A DNA stretch of 64,000 bases, from the NCBI GenBank assembly GCA_027619225.1, contig JAQCFW010000007.1:24682-88681 (forward strand), given 5' to 3'. Positions 1-8,118 of this stretch are shown piece by piece. Each line of letters starts with the position of its first letter. Position 1 is the first letter of the stretch. The position numbers and the translations under genes were made by a program. The notes under the pieces are model-generated. The model was not told the origin of the DNA, searched no databases, and saw only the letters and a list, made by a program, of their open reading frames with translations. Source of the DNA: Bacteroidota bacterium. Lineage in GTDB: Bacteria; Bacteroidota; Bacteroidia; Flavobacteriales_D; Sanyastnellaceae.

Positions 1-2688
1 GGGATATCCAATTTGGTCCACCCAAACCGCCTCCCAAATGTACAATCCATTGGGGCAGAAGTGCTGACCATCATCACCTTTTTCACCAAGCCAAGGGGTC
101 TGATAATCAAGAGTTTCCCAAACCAATTCCCCCCATCTATTTATGACTCTCAATCTATAGGCGCTCGCCCCTAAAACTACTGGAAGCCAAACGTCATTTA
201 ATCCATCTCCATCAGGAGTAAAAGCCGTAGGAGCATAAAACACGGATCCACTCACGCTAACTTGTCCAGCAGCCGTATTCGTACACCCCGCATCATTTAT
301 AACAGTTAAGGTAATGTCGTATATGCCACCATCAGAATAAACATACTCTCCATCACATCCCTGAAGGCTCCCACCATCTCCGAAATTGTAATAACAATCT
401 ACATCTTGGTCGCCGATGTACTCTATCTGCACAATAGGGTCTAAGATATCAACCACATTCGGCGTGACGTCAAAGGCCGCAAAAGGAATGGGATAGGTTG
501 TGACTAAGTCTACCTCTAGTTTATTAAGGCTCCTTACACAGTATCCACCGGTAGTCATTTCAAGCTCAACGGGGAAATTTCCCGAGCCTGTATATATATG
601 GACTGCATTAACTGAATTGGTTGTGCTTCCATCACCGAAATGCCACAAATATGTCGTTGCTGTATTTGTTGAGCTAAGGTTAGTGAAGGAGACTTGATGA
701 GGTGGGCACCCATGAAGCGGGCCTGCTGAAAAATCAATTGTGGGGTCAGCAATAGCCTCGACTTGTTCGGAGTAATTTTGCTGACAGCCCTCAAGCCCAG
801 GCACTTCTGCTGTAAGGGTGACGGTATAAATTCCTGGCTCATCGTATATCAGGTTGAGCACCGTGTTGTTGTTAACCGTAGCGGTGGTGATCTCTCCCCC
901 AAAATCCCAAGTGTAAACAGTATTGACGTCCACAGAAGCGGTGCCAGTCATAGAAAAATTATGAGAGGAAAAGCAATCTGGATCAGGAACGTTAAAAATC
1001 GGTTCTAAAAGATATTGTATTTCAACATTTGCCGTAGTAAAATCAGGACATGTAAACGGCGCGTATGCAGTAAGTGTTACAGTATATAATCCAGAGTCCG
1101 CGTAGGTAAATTCAGGATCAGGCTCTGTGGAAAAGTCGCCGCCGAAAGGTGAGCCGAAGTCCCACAGATAGGTTTCTGCGTTTGTAGAGTTGTTTTCGAA
1201 GGTAAAAGTGAGACCTTGACAGAAGCCCGTTTGGTCCTCCATAGATGCAGAAGGCTGATCAGGAGCAATCCATGTAAACTCATTGTTCGCAGTACATCCA
1301 TGGTTGTTTACAGTTAGGGTTATATTCCAGTTGTCATTGTTGCTAAAATCCACCCCGGATGGAGCTGGTATGTTCGCGGAAACAGGTGCTCCAGTGGGCC
1401 CGAAATCCCAAAAGTATGTGGCTTCATTGTTCATTGTGCCAGTCACTATGAAGTCGAAAGTTTCAGTCCCGAGGATACAATTAAACTCAGCCATCTCGAT
1501 CACAGGGTCTAGCGGCATATATACATCAAATATCTGCGAAGACGTGTCCGCACAAGGCCAGGTTGGATTGGCAATTAGCGTCACAATATAATTCCCCACA
1601 TTTGGAAAAGTAAACAATGGCTCAAATTCAGTGCTAACGTCAGAATTGGTTCCCTCAACTCCGAAATCCCAAATAAAATCATCTGCATTGAGGGAGTTGT
1701 TATCAAATTGAAGCGTTTCCCCGATGCAAAGTTGCTCCGGTTGCTGAGGAGTCACCGCTGCTACGATATTTGCATCACACAGCGTTACATTAAACTGGAA
1801 ATCCCTCAATACGCGTCCAAGTGATACTCCATCTCGAAATTCCTCTACGCAAATTCCCATGGCGTACTGCCCAGGAATAGTTGGTGTTCCAGTAATGAAA
1901 CCAGTCACAGGATCAATTGCAAATGCTGGGTCCGAAGCGATAGGATATCCCGCAGAATACCCCCCTGCATAGGGAATGCTAGCGTACGGTGGGTTGTCAG
2001 GTGGATTGGGAGCAGGGCTATCAGGTCCTGTGCCTCCGCCATTTGCTCCCCCTCCGTCAAAAGGAGCACAAAAAGAGTAAACAAGATCATCACCATCAGG
2101 GTCAATCGCTGCGTGGTCAAAGAAGAACCCGAAATTTGCACAAAGTGCAACAGGTGGAAATTCTTGGAAAACTGGAGAGCTATTCGGTCCATTGACCTCA
2201 TCGTCAAACGGAATGTGAATCGTAGCGGTCATCCCTGGATTGTCAGTGCCTCCAGAATTGGCGAGGTTGCTAATCGACGGATTTCTGCAACACCTCTGCC
2301 AAGCGATGTCGTAACCTCCATTTGTGCCGAGCATTAAAGTTTTCGTGTATGTAGCCTCCTCTACGCAAAGTCCAGGAGGAGGTGAGCCACATGGATTCGT
2401 CATGATAACCGGCACGTTTTGGATAGTGCCGGCGTTTAAAAAAACGTCATGAACCTGTTGAAGTTGATTCGTTGCACTATAAAATACACCTAGATAAATG
2501 ATGTCATCGAAGTCAGTTTGTTGTGTATTTGCCGGCCCGCATTCCCTATAAACTTTCAGCGTTATAAGGTAGTTTCCCCCTCCCAGATCTTCGTAGTACA
2601 TCTCACTACCTATTAGGTGTGTAGCGCCTGCCTCAAAAGAAAAGGCTACTAAAAATAACCCTGTTATTATCTTAAATATCAATCTCAC
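1..2688 (-). CDS. Giant PKD-repeat surface protein with gliding-associated C-terminal domain (3' end outside window)
   Basis: The frame is open from a GTG at 2688 to the window edge (896 codons visible). Residues 1-22 form a signal peptide (basic MRLIFK, then a hydrophobic run). A Cys-containing N-terminal region follows, starting ATHLIGSEMYY, and then about six PKD-like modules, each marked by a WDFG or FGDG strand. From residue 817 the sequence reads YAPTAFTPDGDGLNDVW, the hallmark of the gliding motility-associated C-terminal domain used for type B T9SS sorting. Roughly 15 residues of that domain should lie beyond base 1. Known for the family: export across the outer membrane and surface attachment or release. 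The ligand is unknown; adhesion is an inference from the PKD repeats. The GTG start is supported by the signal peptide and by a TACCTTTA box four bases upstream. Confidence 0.9.
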   Translation of the reverse strand, partial: MRLIFKIITGLFLVAFSFEAGATHLIGSEMYYEDLGGGNYLITLKVYRECGPANTQQTDFDDIIYLGVFYSATNQLQQVHDVFLNAGTIQNVPVIMTNPCGSPPPGLCVEEATYTKTLMLGTNGGYDIAWQRCCRNPSISNLANSGGTDNPGMTATIHIPFDDEVNGPNSSPVFQEFPPVALCANFGFFFDHAAIDPDGDDLVYSFCAPFDGGGANGGGTGPDSPAPNPPDNPPYASIPYAGGYSAGYPIASDPAFAIDPVTGFITGTPTIPGQYAMGICVEEFRDGVSLGRVLRDFQFNVTLCDANIVAAVTPQQPEQLCIGETLQFDNNSLNADDFIWDFGVEGTNSDVSTEFEPLFTFPNVGNYIVTLIANPTWPCADTSSQIFDVYMPLDPVIEMAEFNCILGTETFDFIVTGTMNNEATYFWDFGPTGAPVSANIPAPSGVDFSNNDNWNITLTVNNHGCTANNEFTWIAPDQPSASMEDQTGFCQGLTFTFENNSTNAETYLWDFGSPFGGDFSTEPDPEFTYADSGLYTVTLTAYAPFTCPDFTTANVEIQYLLEPIFNVPDPDCFSSHNFSMTGTASVDVNTVYTWDFGGEITTATVNNNTVLNLIYDEPGIYTVTLTAEVPGLEGCQQNYSEQVEAIADPTIDFSAGPLHGCPPHQVSFTNLSSTNTATTYLWHFGDGSTTNSVNAVHIYTGSGNFPVELEMTTGGYCVRSLNKLEVDLVTTYPIPFAAFDVTPNVVDILDPIVQIEYIGDQDVDCYYNFGDGGSLQGCDGEYVYSDGGIYDITLTVINDAGCTNTAAGQVSVSGSVFYAPTAFTPDGDGLNDVWLPVVLGASAYRLRVINRWGELVWETLDYQTPWLGEKGDDGQHFCPNGLYIWEAVWVDQIGYP

Positions 2689-2692
2689 GCTA

Positions 2693-2700
2693 TAAAGGTA
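2693..2700 (-). promoter_or_regulatory. -7 promoter box of the PKD-repeat gene
   Basis: Reading the minus strand, TACCTTTA is followed by TAGC and then the GTG start. It matches the Bacteroidota -7 consensus TAnnTTTG except for the last base. The position predicts transcription starting at or next to the start codon. No convincing -33 TTTG was found. Confidence 0.45.
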
Positions 2701-2710
2701 AGCGTTACAC

Positions 2711-2718
2711 TATCTTCA
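2711..2718 (+). promoter_or_regulatory. -7 promoter box of the DEAD-box helicase gene
   Basis: TATCTTCA is followed by four bases (CGCC) and the GTG start of the helicase. It matches TAnnTTTG at the TA and the first two T positions only. The spacing is identical to that at the divergent neighbour and at several other genes of this window. Confidence 0.4.
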
Positions 2719-2722
2719 CGCC

Positions 2723-3982
2723 GTGCAAAAAGAGGAAGAAAAAGCAGTTCCCGTCCCATTTGTGGACCTGGAACTCCACCCCAATATAGAAGATGGGCTC
2801 GCAGCGATGGGATTTGAAAACGCAACGCCTATTCAGGCTCTGGCGATTCCTCACATTCTTCGCAAAAAGGATATGCTTGGTATAGCCCAAACAGGAACAG
2901 GTAAAACCGCTGCATTCCTACTCCCAACAATGGATATCATTCTTGATTCACCAGACAATGGGAAAGTAAAGGCTTTAGTGGTAGTGCCAACTCGCGAGCT
3001 CGCGATGCAAATTGATCAGGCAGCCGAGGGTTTCGGTTACTACACAGGTGTAACCAGTCTTGCTATTTATGGTGGAGGCTCTGGAAAAGAATTTTCTCGT
3101 GAGAAACAAGCCCTGAAGGAGGGGTCTGATATTGTTGTCGTAACCCCAGGGAGGATGCTTTCTCATCTCAATCTTGGATACGTTGACCTCTCTGAGCTTG
3201 AAGTTCTCATTCTTGACGAAGCAGACCGCATGCTTGATATGGGTTTCCATCAAGACATTATGCGTATTGCTTCTCATTGTCGCAAAGGTTGCCAAACCTT
3301 GTTATTCAGCGCCACCATGCCTGACAGAATGCGCTCTTTAGCTCATGAGCTCTTGAATGACCCAGTAACTGTCCAGCTGGCTCTTTCGAAGCCATCAGCA
3401 AATGTCAAGCAAAGTGCCTTCGTGGTGTTCGAACACCAAAAAGATGATGTCCTTGTCGATTTACTCAAGGATCTCAATGTTAAATCGGGCATCATCTTCA
3501 CCTCTCGAAAACGAACAGTCAACCAGGTTGTTCGCGCCCTTCGTCAGGCCGGTCTCAAGTGCGATAAAATTTCATCAGACCTCAAACAAGAAGATAGAGA
3601 AAAAGTTATGCTTGGCTTCCGTCAAAAGATAATTCCTTTGCTTGTGGCTACAGATGTCGTATCTCGTGGAATCGATATAGATAGTATCGAAGTCGTAATA
3701 AACTACGACGTACCTCCCAATGAAGAAGATTACGTACACCGTATAGGTCGTACTGCTCGTGCAGAACGCAAGGGAGAAGCATTCACCCTCATCACTCCTG
3801 ATGATATGCGCCGATTTGGGAATATAGAAAAACTAATCGAACGCAAAGTTGATAAGCTCAAACTCCCTTCTCGAGTAGGTCCCGGTCCAGAATACGACCC
3901 TAATTTCCGTGGCGGAGGACGAAGTGGAGGTGGGCATAATGGTGGAGGTGGAGGTCGTCATGGTGGAAAAGGTCGCCGATAA
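2723..3982 (+). CDS. rhlE: DEAD-box ATP-dependent RNA helicase, RhlE-like
   Basis: This 419-residue protein has the helicase motifs in order: Q motif ending TPIQ (about residue 37), Walker A AQTGTGKT (55-62), PTRELA, TPGR, DEAD, SAT, then in the second RecA domain TSRK, a DVVSRGID segment and HRIGRTAR. The tail after residue 390 is Gly/Arg/His rich (GGGRSGGGHNGGGGG), an RGG-like RNA-binding extension common in RhlE-type helicases. The likely role is ATP-driven unwinding of structured RNA in ribosome assembly or mRNA turnover; the exact substrate cannot be read from sequence. Start is GTG at 2723, immediately before the Q-motif region. Only 34 bases separate it from the divergent PKD-protein gene. 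Confidence 0.93.
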   Translation: MQKEEEKAVPVPFVDLELHPNIEDGLAAMGFENATPIQALAIPHILRKKDMLGIAQTGTGKTAAFLLPTMDIILDSPDNGKVKALVVVPTRELAMQIDQAAEGFGYYTGVTSLAIYGGGSGKEFSREKQALKEGSDIVVVTPGRMLSHLNLGYVDLSELEVLILDEADRMLDMGFHQDIMRIASHCRKGCQTLLFSATMPDRMRSLAHELLNDPVTVQLALSKPSANVKQSAFVVFEHQKDDVLVDLLKDLNVKSGIIFTSRKRTVNQVVRALRQAGLKCDKISSDLKQEDREKVMLGFRQKIIPLLVATDVVSRGIDIDSIEVVINYDVPPNEEDYVHRIGRTARAERKGEAFTLITPDDMRRFGNIEKLIERKVDKLKLPSRVGPGPEYDPNFRGGGRSGGGHNGGGGGRHGGKGRR

Positions 3983-3993
3983 ACTAAATTTCG

Positions 3994-4476
3994 TTATTCC
4001 TTATCCGTAGGAGTTTGTTTTTCTCTAACGCTTTCTTTTTTCTTATCAAGCAGTAGTTTGCGAAAATCCTTTTTGATTTCAGAGATCTCAATTGCTCGCT
4101 TTGCATCAAGTATATCAAAGCAGTCGAGAATAAATGAGCTGTTCAGATCTATTTCTTTTTTCTTAAATTCAGCCCTTTGTGTCACTCCTTGAGCGTATTC
4201 TTTGTCTGAAATTGCATCAGGATTTTCTTTCTTTGTGCGAAGATGCATATATTTCTTTTTAAGGTCTGCTATAGATTTTTCAAGTTCATCGGCACGGGCA
4301 AAAAAAGCAGTGCTTTCATCTGGAGTCATTTCTAATTTTTCAGTAAAGAAAGCAATTCTAAGCGTTTCAATTCTGTCTTTTCTCTGAGATCTTTCGTCGT
4401 TAGAGACATCCTTTTGACTAAGTGCAGGTGCTATTGCAAAGGCAATGAGTAGTGTTGTAAAAAGTAGTTTTTTCAT
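3994..4476 (-). CDS. Secreted charged coiled-coil protein of the sigma-factor module
   Basis: A 160-residue protein with a clear signal peptide (MKKLLFTTLLIAFAIAPALSQ). The rest is highly charged and predicted helical, with long K/E/D runs. An MTPDES segment near residue 53 recalls the LTPEQ-type motif of Spy/CpxP-like periplasmic proteins, but the resemblance is weak. It is the third gene after an ECF sigma factor and a small membrane protein, 32 bases downstream of the latter, so it may be a periplasmic sensor or a stress chaperone made with them. No enzyme motif is visible. It converges on the helicase gene with an 11-base gap and no clear terminator. Confidence 0.7.
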   Translation of the reverse strand: MKKLLFTTLLIAFAIAPALSQKDVSNDERSQRKDRIETLRIAFFTEKLEMTPDESTAFFARADELEKSIADLKKKYMHLRTKKENPDAISDKEYAQGVTQRAEFKKKEIDLNSSFILDCFDILDAKRAIEISEIKKDFRKLLLDKKKESVREKQTPTDKE

Positions 4477-4508
4477 AATTTATAATTTTGTTATATACGG
4501 GTTATGGA

Positions 4509-4850
4509 TTACAGTAATTCAGATTCATCATCGCTTAGTGCTTCTTCCCAAAGTTCTAGCGTTTCATAATCTTCATGGCTCAAGTCGTTAAAATCTGTAG
4601 ACTCGAGAAGGCATGCGAAGCTTATGCATTTCTCTGTTGACTTATTCGTCCAAACAGCTGCTAAGATACCTATAGCAGTTATAGATGCTGCCAATGCTAA
4701 AGCACGAGACAGTTTTCTTGGCAATATGCGTTGCTTAGTAACGGAGTGGTTCTCCGACGTTGCAGCAAGGATTTCAGATCTTTGCTTTTCAAAGAATCCT
4801 TCAGGAATTTTAAACGGCTTTTGATTCGAGTTTTCTTTTGAGTAGCTCAT
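4509..4850 (-). CDS. Small single-pass membrane protein next to the ECF sigma gene (possible anti-sigma)
   Basis: This 113-residue protein has a soluble N-terminus containing IPEGFFEKQR, one hydrophobic segment at about residues 49-66 (LALAASITAIGILAAVW) and an acidic C-terminus (LSHEDYETLELWEEALSDDESELL region). It starts two bases after the stop of the sigma-factor gene, so the two are probably translated together. Position and topology fit a membrane-bound partner of the sigma factor. It lacks the HxxxCxxC zinc motif of classical ZAS anti-sigma factors, so anti-sigma activity is an inference. FxxP-GFFE-type N-termini recur in small proteins beside flavobacterial ECF genes. Confidence 0.68.
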   Translation of the reverse strand: MSYSKENSNQKPFKIPEGFFEKQRSEILAATSENHSVTKQRILPRKLSRALALAASITAIGILAAVWTNKSTEKCISFACLLESTDFNDLSHEDYETLELWEEALSDDESELL

Positions 4851-4852
4851 GT

Positions 4853-5431
4853 TTATATGACGTTAGAAAGTAGCAGGGGTTTAATTTTCTGTTTTGCGTG
4901 ATAATAAGAGGCTTTTAGTGCTCCCACAGAGGTGCTAGTAGCATCAGATATTGATTTATAGTCGAGGCCCTCAAAATATTTTAATATAAAAACGGCTCGT
5001 TGTTTATCTGGAAGTGTAAGTACTGCAGCATGAATTCTAGCAGTTGCCTCATCTCCGTCAAAATAAAGATCTGATTGGAGACATGCTAAATGAGTCTCGA
5101 AGTCATCCTCTGTAACTCTGCGTTTTCTAATTAAGTCAAGACCTTGTCTAGTTGAGATAGTGAAAATCCACGAACTGAGTTTTGATTTAAAGGCGAAGGT
5201 GTGGAGGGAGGTATGGACTTTGATAAAGGATGTTTGGGTAGCATCCGCAGCGTCTTCATGATTGCCTAAAAGGCGTCGCAAGTGAAAGTAGATGGGTTGT
5301 TGAAGAGTGTCCAGTAGAACGTTGAATGCGTGGTTGCGTGTAGTGTCGTCATCGCTTGATAATGCCAAAACAAGATCACGGTCAGTTGGATAGCCGTTGA
5401 ATTTAAATGTCGTGTAGCTTTTTTGATGCAT
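4853..5431 (-). CDS. ECF-family RNA polymerase sigma factor
   Basis: This 192-residue protein carries sigma-70 region 2 (about residues 40-105, with DAADATQTSFIKVH and the WIFTISTRQGLDLIRKRR promoter-melting segment) and region 4 (about 135-185, LPDKQRAVFILKYFEGLDYKSIS followed by a helix-turn-helix). The short linker and absence of regions 1 and 3 make it a group 4 (ECF) sigma factor. It heads a three-gene run with a small membrane protein and a secreted coiled-coil protein, which suggests a cell-envelope signal. The upstream 89 bases contain a weak TATCTTGT box (minus strand, 5450-5457). Confidence 0.9.
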   Translation of the reverse strand: MHQKSYTTFKFNGYPTDRDLVLALSSDDDTTRNHAFNVLLDTLQQPIYFHLRRLLGNHEDAADATQTSFIKVHTSLHTFAFKSKLSSWIFTISTRQGLDLIRKRRVTEDDFETHLACLQSDLYFDGDEATARIHAAVLTLPDKQRAVFILKYFEGLDYKSISDATSTSVGALKASYYHAKQKIKPLLLSNVI

Positions 5432-5520
5432 TTGTCTATTTGACGACTGACAAGATAAATGGTTTAATCTGATTTTTAAAAACCCACTGAATCTATACTA
5501 GTAACAATTTCAGAAGAGAT

Positions 5521-6714
5521 TTAGGTGTTTTTTTCCTCTCTTCGATAGTATAATATGTAGAAAAGTACTGCTCCACCTAAGAAAAGTGCTGTCGAAATGA
5601 GTTCAGCTTGTGTCATCGTGATGCCTAACAAATCGAACGTTGTGTTTACGCGAATTTTCTCGATGAAGAATCTCTCTGTGCCGTTCATCATCAGGTAGAT
5701 GGCGAATAGTAGGCCTGCAGATTTTAATCTCGTTCTTAAAGACCAAAGAACTAGGAACAGGATGACAGAGATTGTGGTCTCGTACAGCGAAGTAGGATAA
5801 ACAGCAGGATCGAGAATGGTTCCGTAGCCTGGATATACAGCCAAGGAGTCAGATTCGGAGATGAATCGGCCTACTCCATTTACGTTGTTGGGAAAATTAT
5901 AGCTCCAGGTCCAATCTGGTAGCCAGCTCATCCATGAAGGTTGCGTGGTGGGGTTGGGAATGCCCCAGTCTCCATCCCCAGAAATTTGGCAGCCAAGACG
6001 ACCTATTCCGTACCCTAGCATGAGAGAAGGTGCTGTGGCGTCGGCAACATTTAGGAACTTAAGTTTATAGTGTCGGGCGTATGCATAGACGCTCAATCCA
6101 CCAAAGATGAGCCCGCCGTATATGGTAAGTCCCCCAATGAAGGCGTTGAGGCTTGGGTTCTTGAAGAAAGCTATGAATTGCTCGGGATATTCGATCAGGT
6201 GGAAAAGCTTGGCTCCGAGTATGCCGCCAATTGCCGCTACGGTAAGTAGTCCTCCTACATGCTCAGAGGGGGCTACTTCGGAGGTTTCCATCTTAGGTTC
6301 GGGAAGAGCGTTTTTACGACCTTCGTAATAACGCCATCCACCTAGCAGTATTGCAAGGGCTATGCCGAGGGGAATGCTTCCTTCAGAGGAAAATAGATGT
6401 GATTGAGGTAGGGAGCCACCATTAAACAGAGTTCCGGCATTGATTACGAGGTATAAAAATTTCCAACCAAAAAGAAACCCGACAAAGGCTTGAGAAATTA
6501 TTTCTATAGGGGTGGCTGGCAGGCCTTGGAGAGATTGGATTTTGTTTGGGCTGAAAACTCCAGAATTAGTTAGGCGGATGAATTCAAGGCGAATGAAATA
6601 TCCACCGACTAAGAACGCCAGGGCTACAAAAAACCCGAAGCTATTGACTAATTTCAGGAAGGGGAGGTCGAGTCCAATCAGGTCCTCTAATGCAAAGTAT
6701 AAATTTGGGTACAT
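5521..6714 (-). CDS. lgt: Prolipoprotein diacylglyceryl transferase
   Basis: Lgt transfers the diacylglyceryl group of phosphatidylglycerol to the lipobox cysteine of prolipoproteins in the inner membrane. At 397 residues it is longer than the roughly 290 of E. coli Lgt. It has about seven hydrophobic segments and the signature GYGIGRLGCQISGDGDWG, which contains the conserved Arg of the family motif. The segment GLTIYGGLIFGG occupies the position where E. coli has a His before GGL; here it is Tyr. Six bases separate it from the stop of mtaB upstream, so the two form an operon. Its substrates are probably well represented nearby: several products in this window carry a lipobox. Confidence 0.93.
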   Translation of the reverse strand: MYPNLYFALEDLIGLDLPFLKLVNSFGFFVALAFLVGGYFIRLEFIRLTNSGVFSPNKIQSLQGLPATPIEIISQAFVGFLFGWKFLYLVINAGTLFNGGSLPQSHLFSSEGSIPLGIALAILLGGWRYYEGRKNALPEPKMETSEVAPSEHVGGLLTVAAIGGILGAKLFHLIEYPEQFIAFFKNPSLNAFIGGLTIYGGLIFGGLSVYAYARHYKLKFLNVADATAPSLMLGYGIGRLGCQISGDGDWGIPNPTTQPSWMSWLPDWTWSYNFPNNVNGVGRFISESDSLAVYPGYGTILDPAVYPTSLYETTISVILFLVLWSLRTRLKSAGLLFAIYLMMNGTERFFIEKIRVNTTFDLLGITMTQAELISTALFLGGAVLFYILYYRREEKNT

Positions 6715-6720
6715 TGCTTG

Positions 6721-8028
6721 TTAATTTACGCTTCCAAGAACAAATCCGTTGGGATTGATCGTGTTGAGGAGTAGTGAGGTGGTGGTATTTCGAGAGACAG
6801 TATTCAAATTTACAGCTACACGGACATATTCTGGTGTGTATCCGAAAACGAGGTCTTCATCTTCAGAAGATTCTATAAGTACTTGTGAAATGCTGCCGAT
6901 GAATTTTTCATAATGCTCTCGCTGTTTTTTAAGGCTTAAAATCCTCAGCATTTTATTGCGGTTTTGCCTTGTTTGAACGGGGATAACATCGTCTATTCTC
7001 AGCGCTGTAGTGTTTGGACGTTCGCTATAGGTAAAGACATGTAAATAGCTAACATTAAGCGAGTTCAAGAAATCATATGTGTCTTTAAATCTTGAGTCAC
7101 TCTCGCCTGGGAAACCCACGATTACATCAACACCAATTCCAGCATGTGGCATTTTTTTACGGATGTAATCTACGCGAGAACGGTAGAGGTCAGATCTGTA
7201 TCTACGCCTCATAGCAGATAGGATTTCGTCGGATCCAGATTGTAACGGAATGTGAAAATGGGGCATAAATTTCGTAGAATCTGCAACGAAATCTATGATG
7301 TCTTCTGAAAGTAGATTAGGCTCTATGCTCGAGATTCTGTATCGTTCTATTCCTCCCTCTAACTTATCGAGTTCCTGAATGAGCTCGAGCAGTGATTCTC
7401 CATTTGCTTTGCCGAAATCTCCAATATTCACTCCCGTTAGAACGATTTCTTTAGCTCCTCTTTTGATTGCTTCTCGAGCAGAATCAAGCGTTTGAGCAAT
7501 TGTGCCTGAACGAGAGCGTCCGCGGGCGAGTGGTATTGTGCAGAAGGCGCAGAAATAATCACATCCATCCTGAACTTTCAAGAATGTTCGTGTTCTGTCA
7601 CCACTTGAAAAACCTGGAATAAAGTCTCTCACTTCCTTAATTTCACCTACCCGAATTTCACCAAGACCTGAGTCTTTCTTAGACAGGTCAATAAGCATCG
7701 AAGGTAGATTGAATTTCTCGTTTGCGCCAAGTACAAGGTCGACACCATCTATCGCTGCAATTTCCTCGGGTTTGAGTTGGGCGTAGCATCCGATTACTAC
7801 GATGAAAGCGATGGGGTTAGACTTAAGTGAGCGACGCACGAAATTTCGACATTTCGAATCGGCATTGTCAGTAACACTACAAGTATTGATCACGACTACA
7901 TCTGGAGATTCGTCTATGTTTACGCGAGCAAATCCACCTTCGGACAGCTGCCTCGCAACAGTCGAAGTTTCGCTAAAATTGAGTTTACACCCCAGCGTAT
8001 GAAATGCTACTGTACCACCTGAAATCAT
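6721..8028 (-). CDS. mtaB: tRNA t6A37 methylthiotransferase MtaB
   Basis: A 435-residue radical SAM methylthiotransferase that adds a methylthio group to t6A at position 37 of ANN-decoding tRNAs (giving ms2t6A). The N-terminal UPF0004 domain has its three cluster cysteines (TLGCKLN, NTCSVTD, GCYAQ). The radical SAM motif CDYFCAFC is at about residue 155. The C-terminal part resembles a TRAM domain. MtaB rather than MiaB or RimO is chosen from the TLGCKLN start and overall length. The start at 8028 is supported by a TAAATTCG box four bases upstream. It is the first gene of the mtaB-lgt pair. A threonylcarbamoyl-AMP synthase, needed for its t6A substrate, is at 50567-51160. Confidence 0.93.
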   Translation of the reverse strand: MISGGTVAFHTLGCKLNFSETSTVARQLSEGGFARVNIDESPDVVVINTCSVTDNADSKCRNFVRRSLKSNPIAFIVVIGCYAQLKPEEIAAIDGVDLVLGANEKFNLPSMLIDLSKKDSGLGEIRVGEIKEVRDFIPGFSSGDRTRTFLKVQDGCDYFCAFCTIPLARGRSRSGTIAQTLDSAREAIKRGAKEIVLTGVNIGDFGKANGESLLELIQELDKLEGGIERYRISSIEPNLLSEDIIDFVADSTKFMPHFHIPLQSGSDEILSAMRRRYRSDLYRSRVDYIRKKMPHAGIGVDVIVGFPGESDSRFKDTYDFLNSLNVSYLHVFTYSERPNTTALRIDDVIPVQTRQNRNKMLRILSLKKQREHYEKFIGSISQVLIESSEDEDLVFGYTPEYVRVAVNLNTVSRNTTTSLLLNTINPNGFVLGSVN

Positions 8029-8032
8029 TTCG

Positions 8033-8040
8033 CGAATTTA
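8033..8040 (-). promoter_or_regulatory. -7 promoter box of mtaB
   Basis: On the minus strand TAAATTCG is followed by CGAA and the ATG of mtaB. One mismatch to TAnnTTTG. Spacing of four bases to the start codon predicts a leaderless mtaB-lgt transcript. Confidence 0.42.
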
Positions 8041-8118
8041 TTCCATTATGATTTAATATAAGAACTACACTTTTGTATTATCTTGCAAAACCTGTTTTAA
8101 AATTAAAAACCTACTAAA

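Noticed and set aside
500..2337. Plus-strand and minus-strand small frames inside the PKD-protein gene
   Set aside because: The minus-strand frame from 2688 to base 1 is continuous, with a signal peptide, repeats and a known C-terminal domain; the others are shadows.
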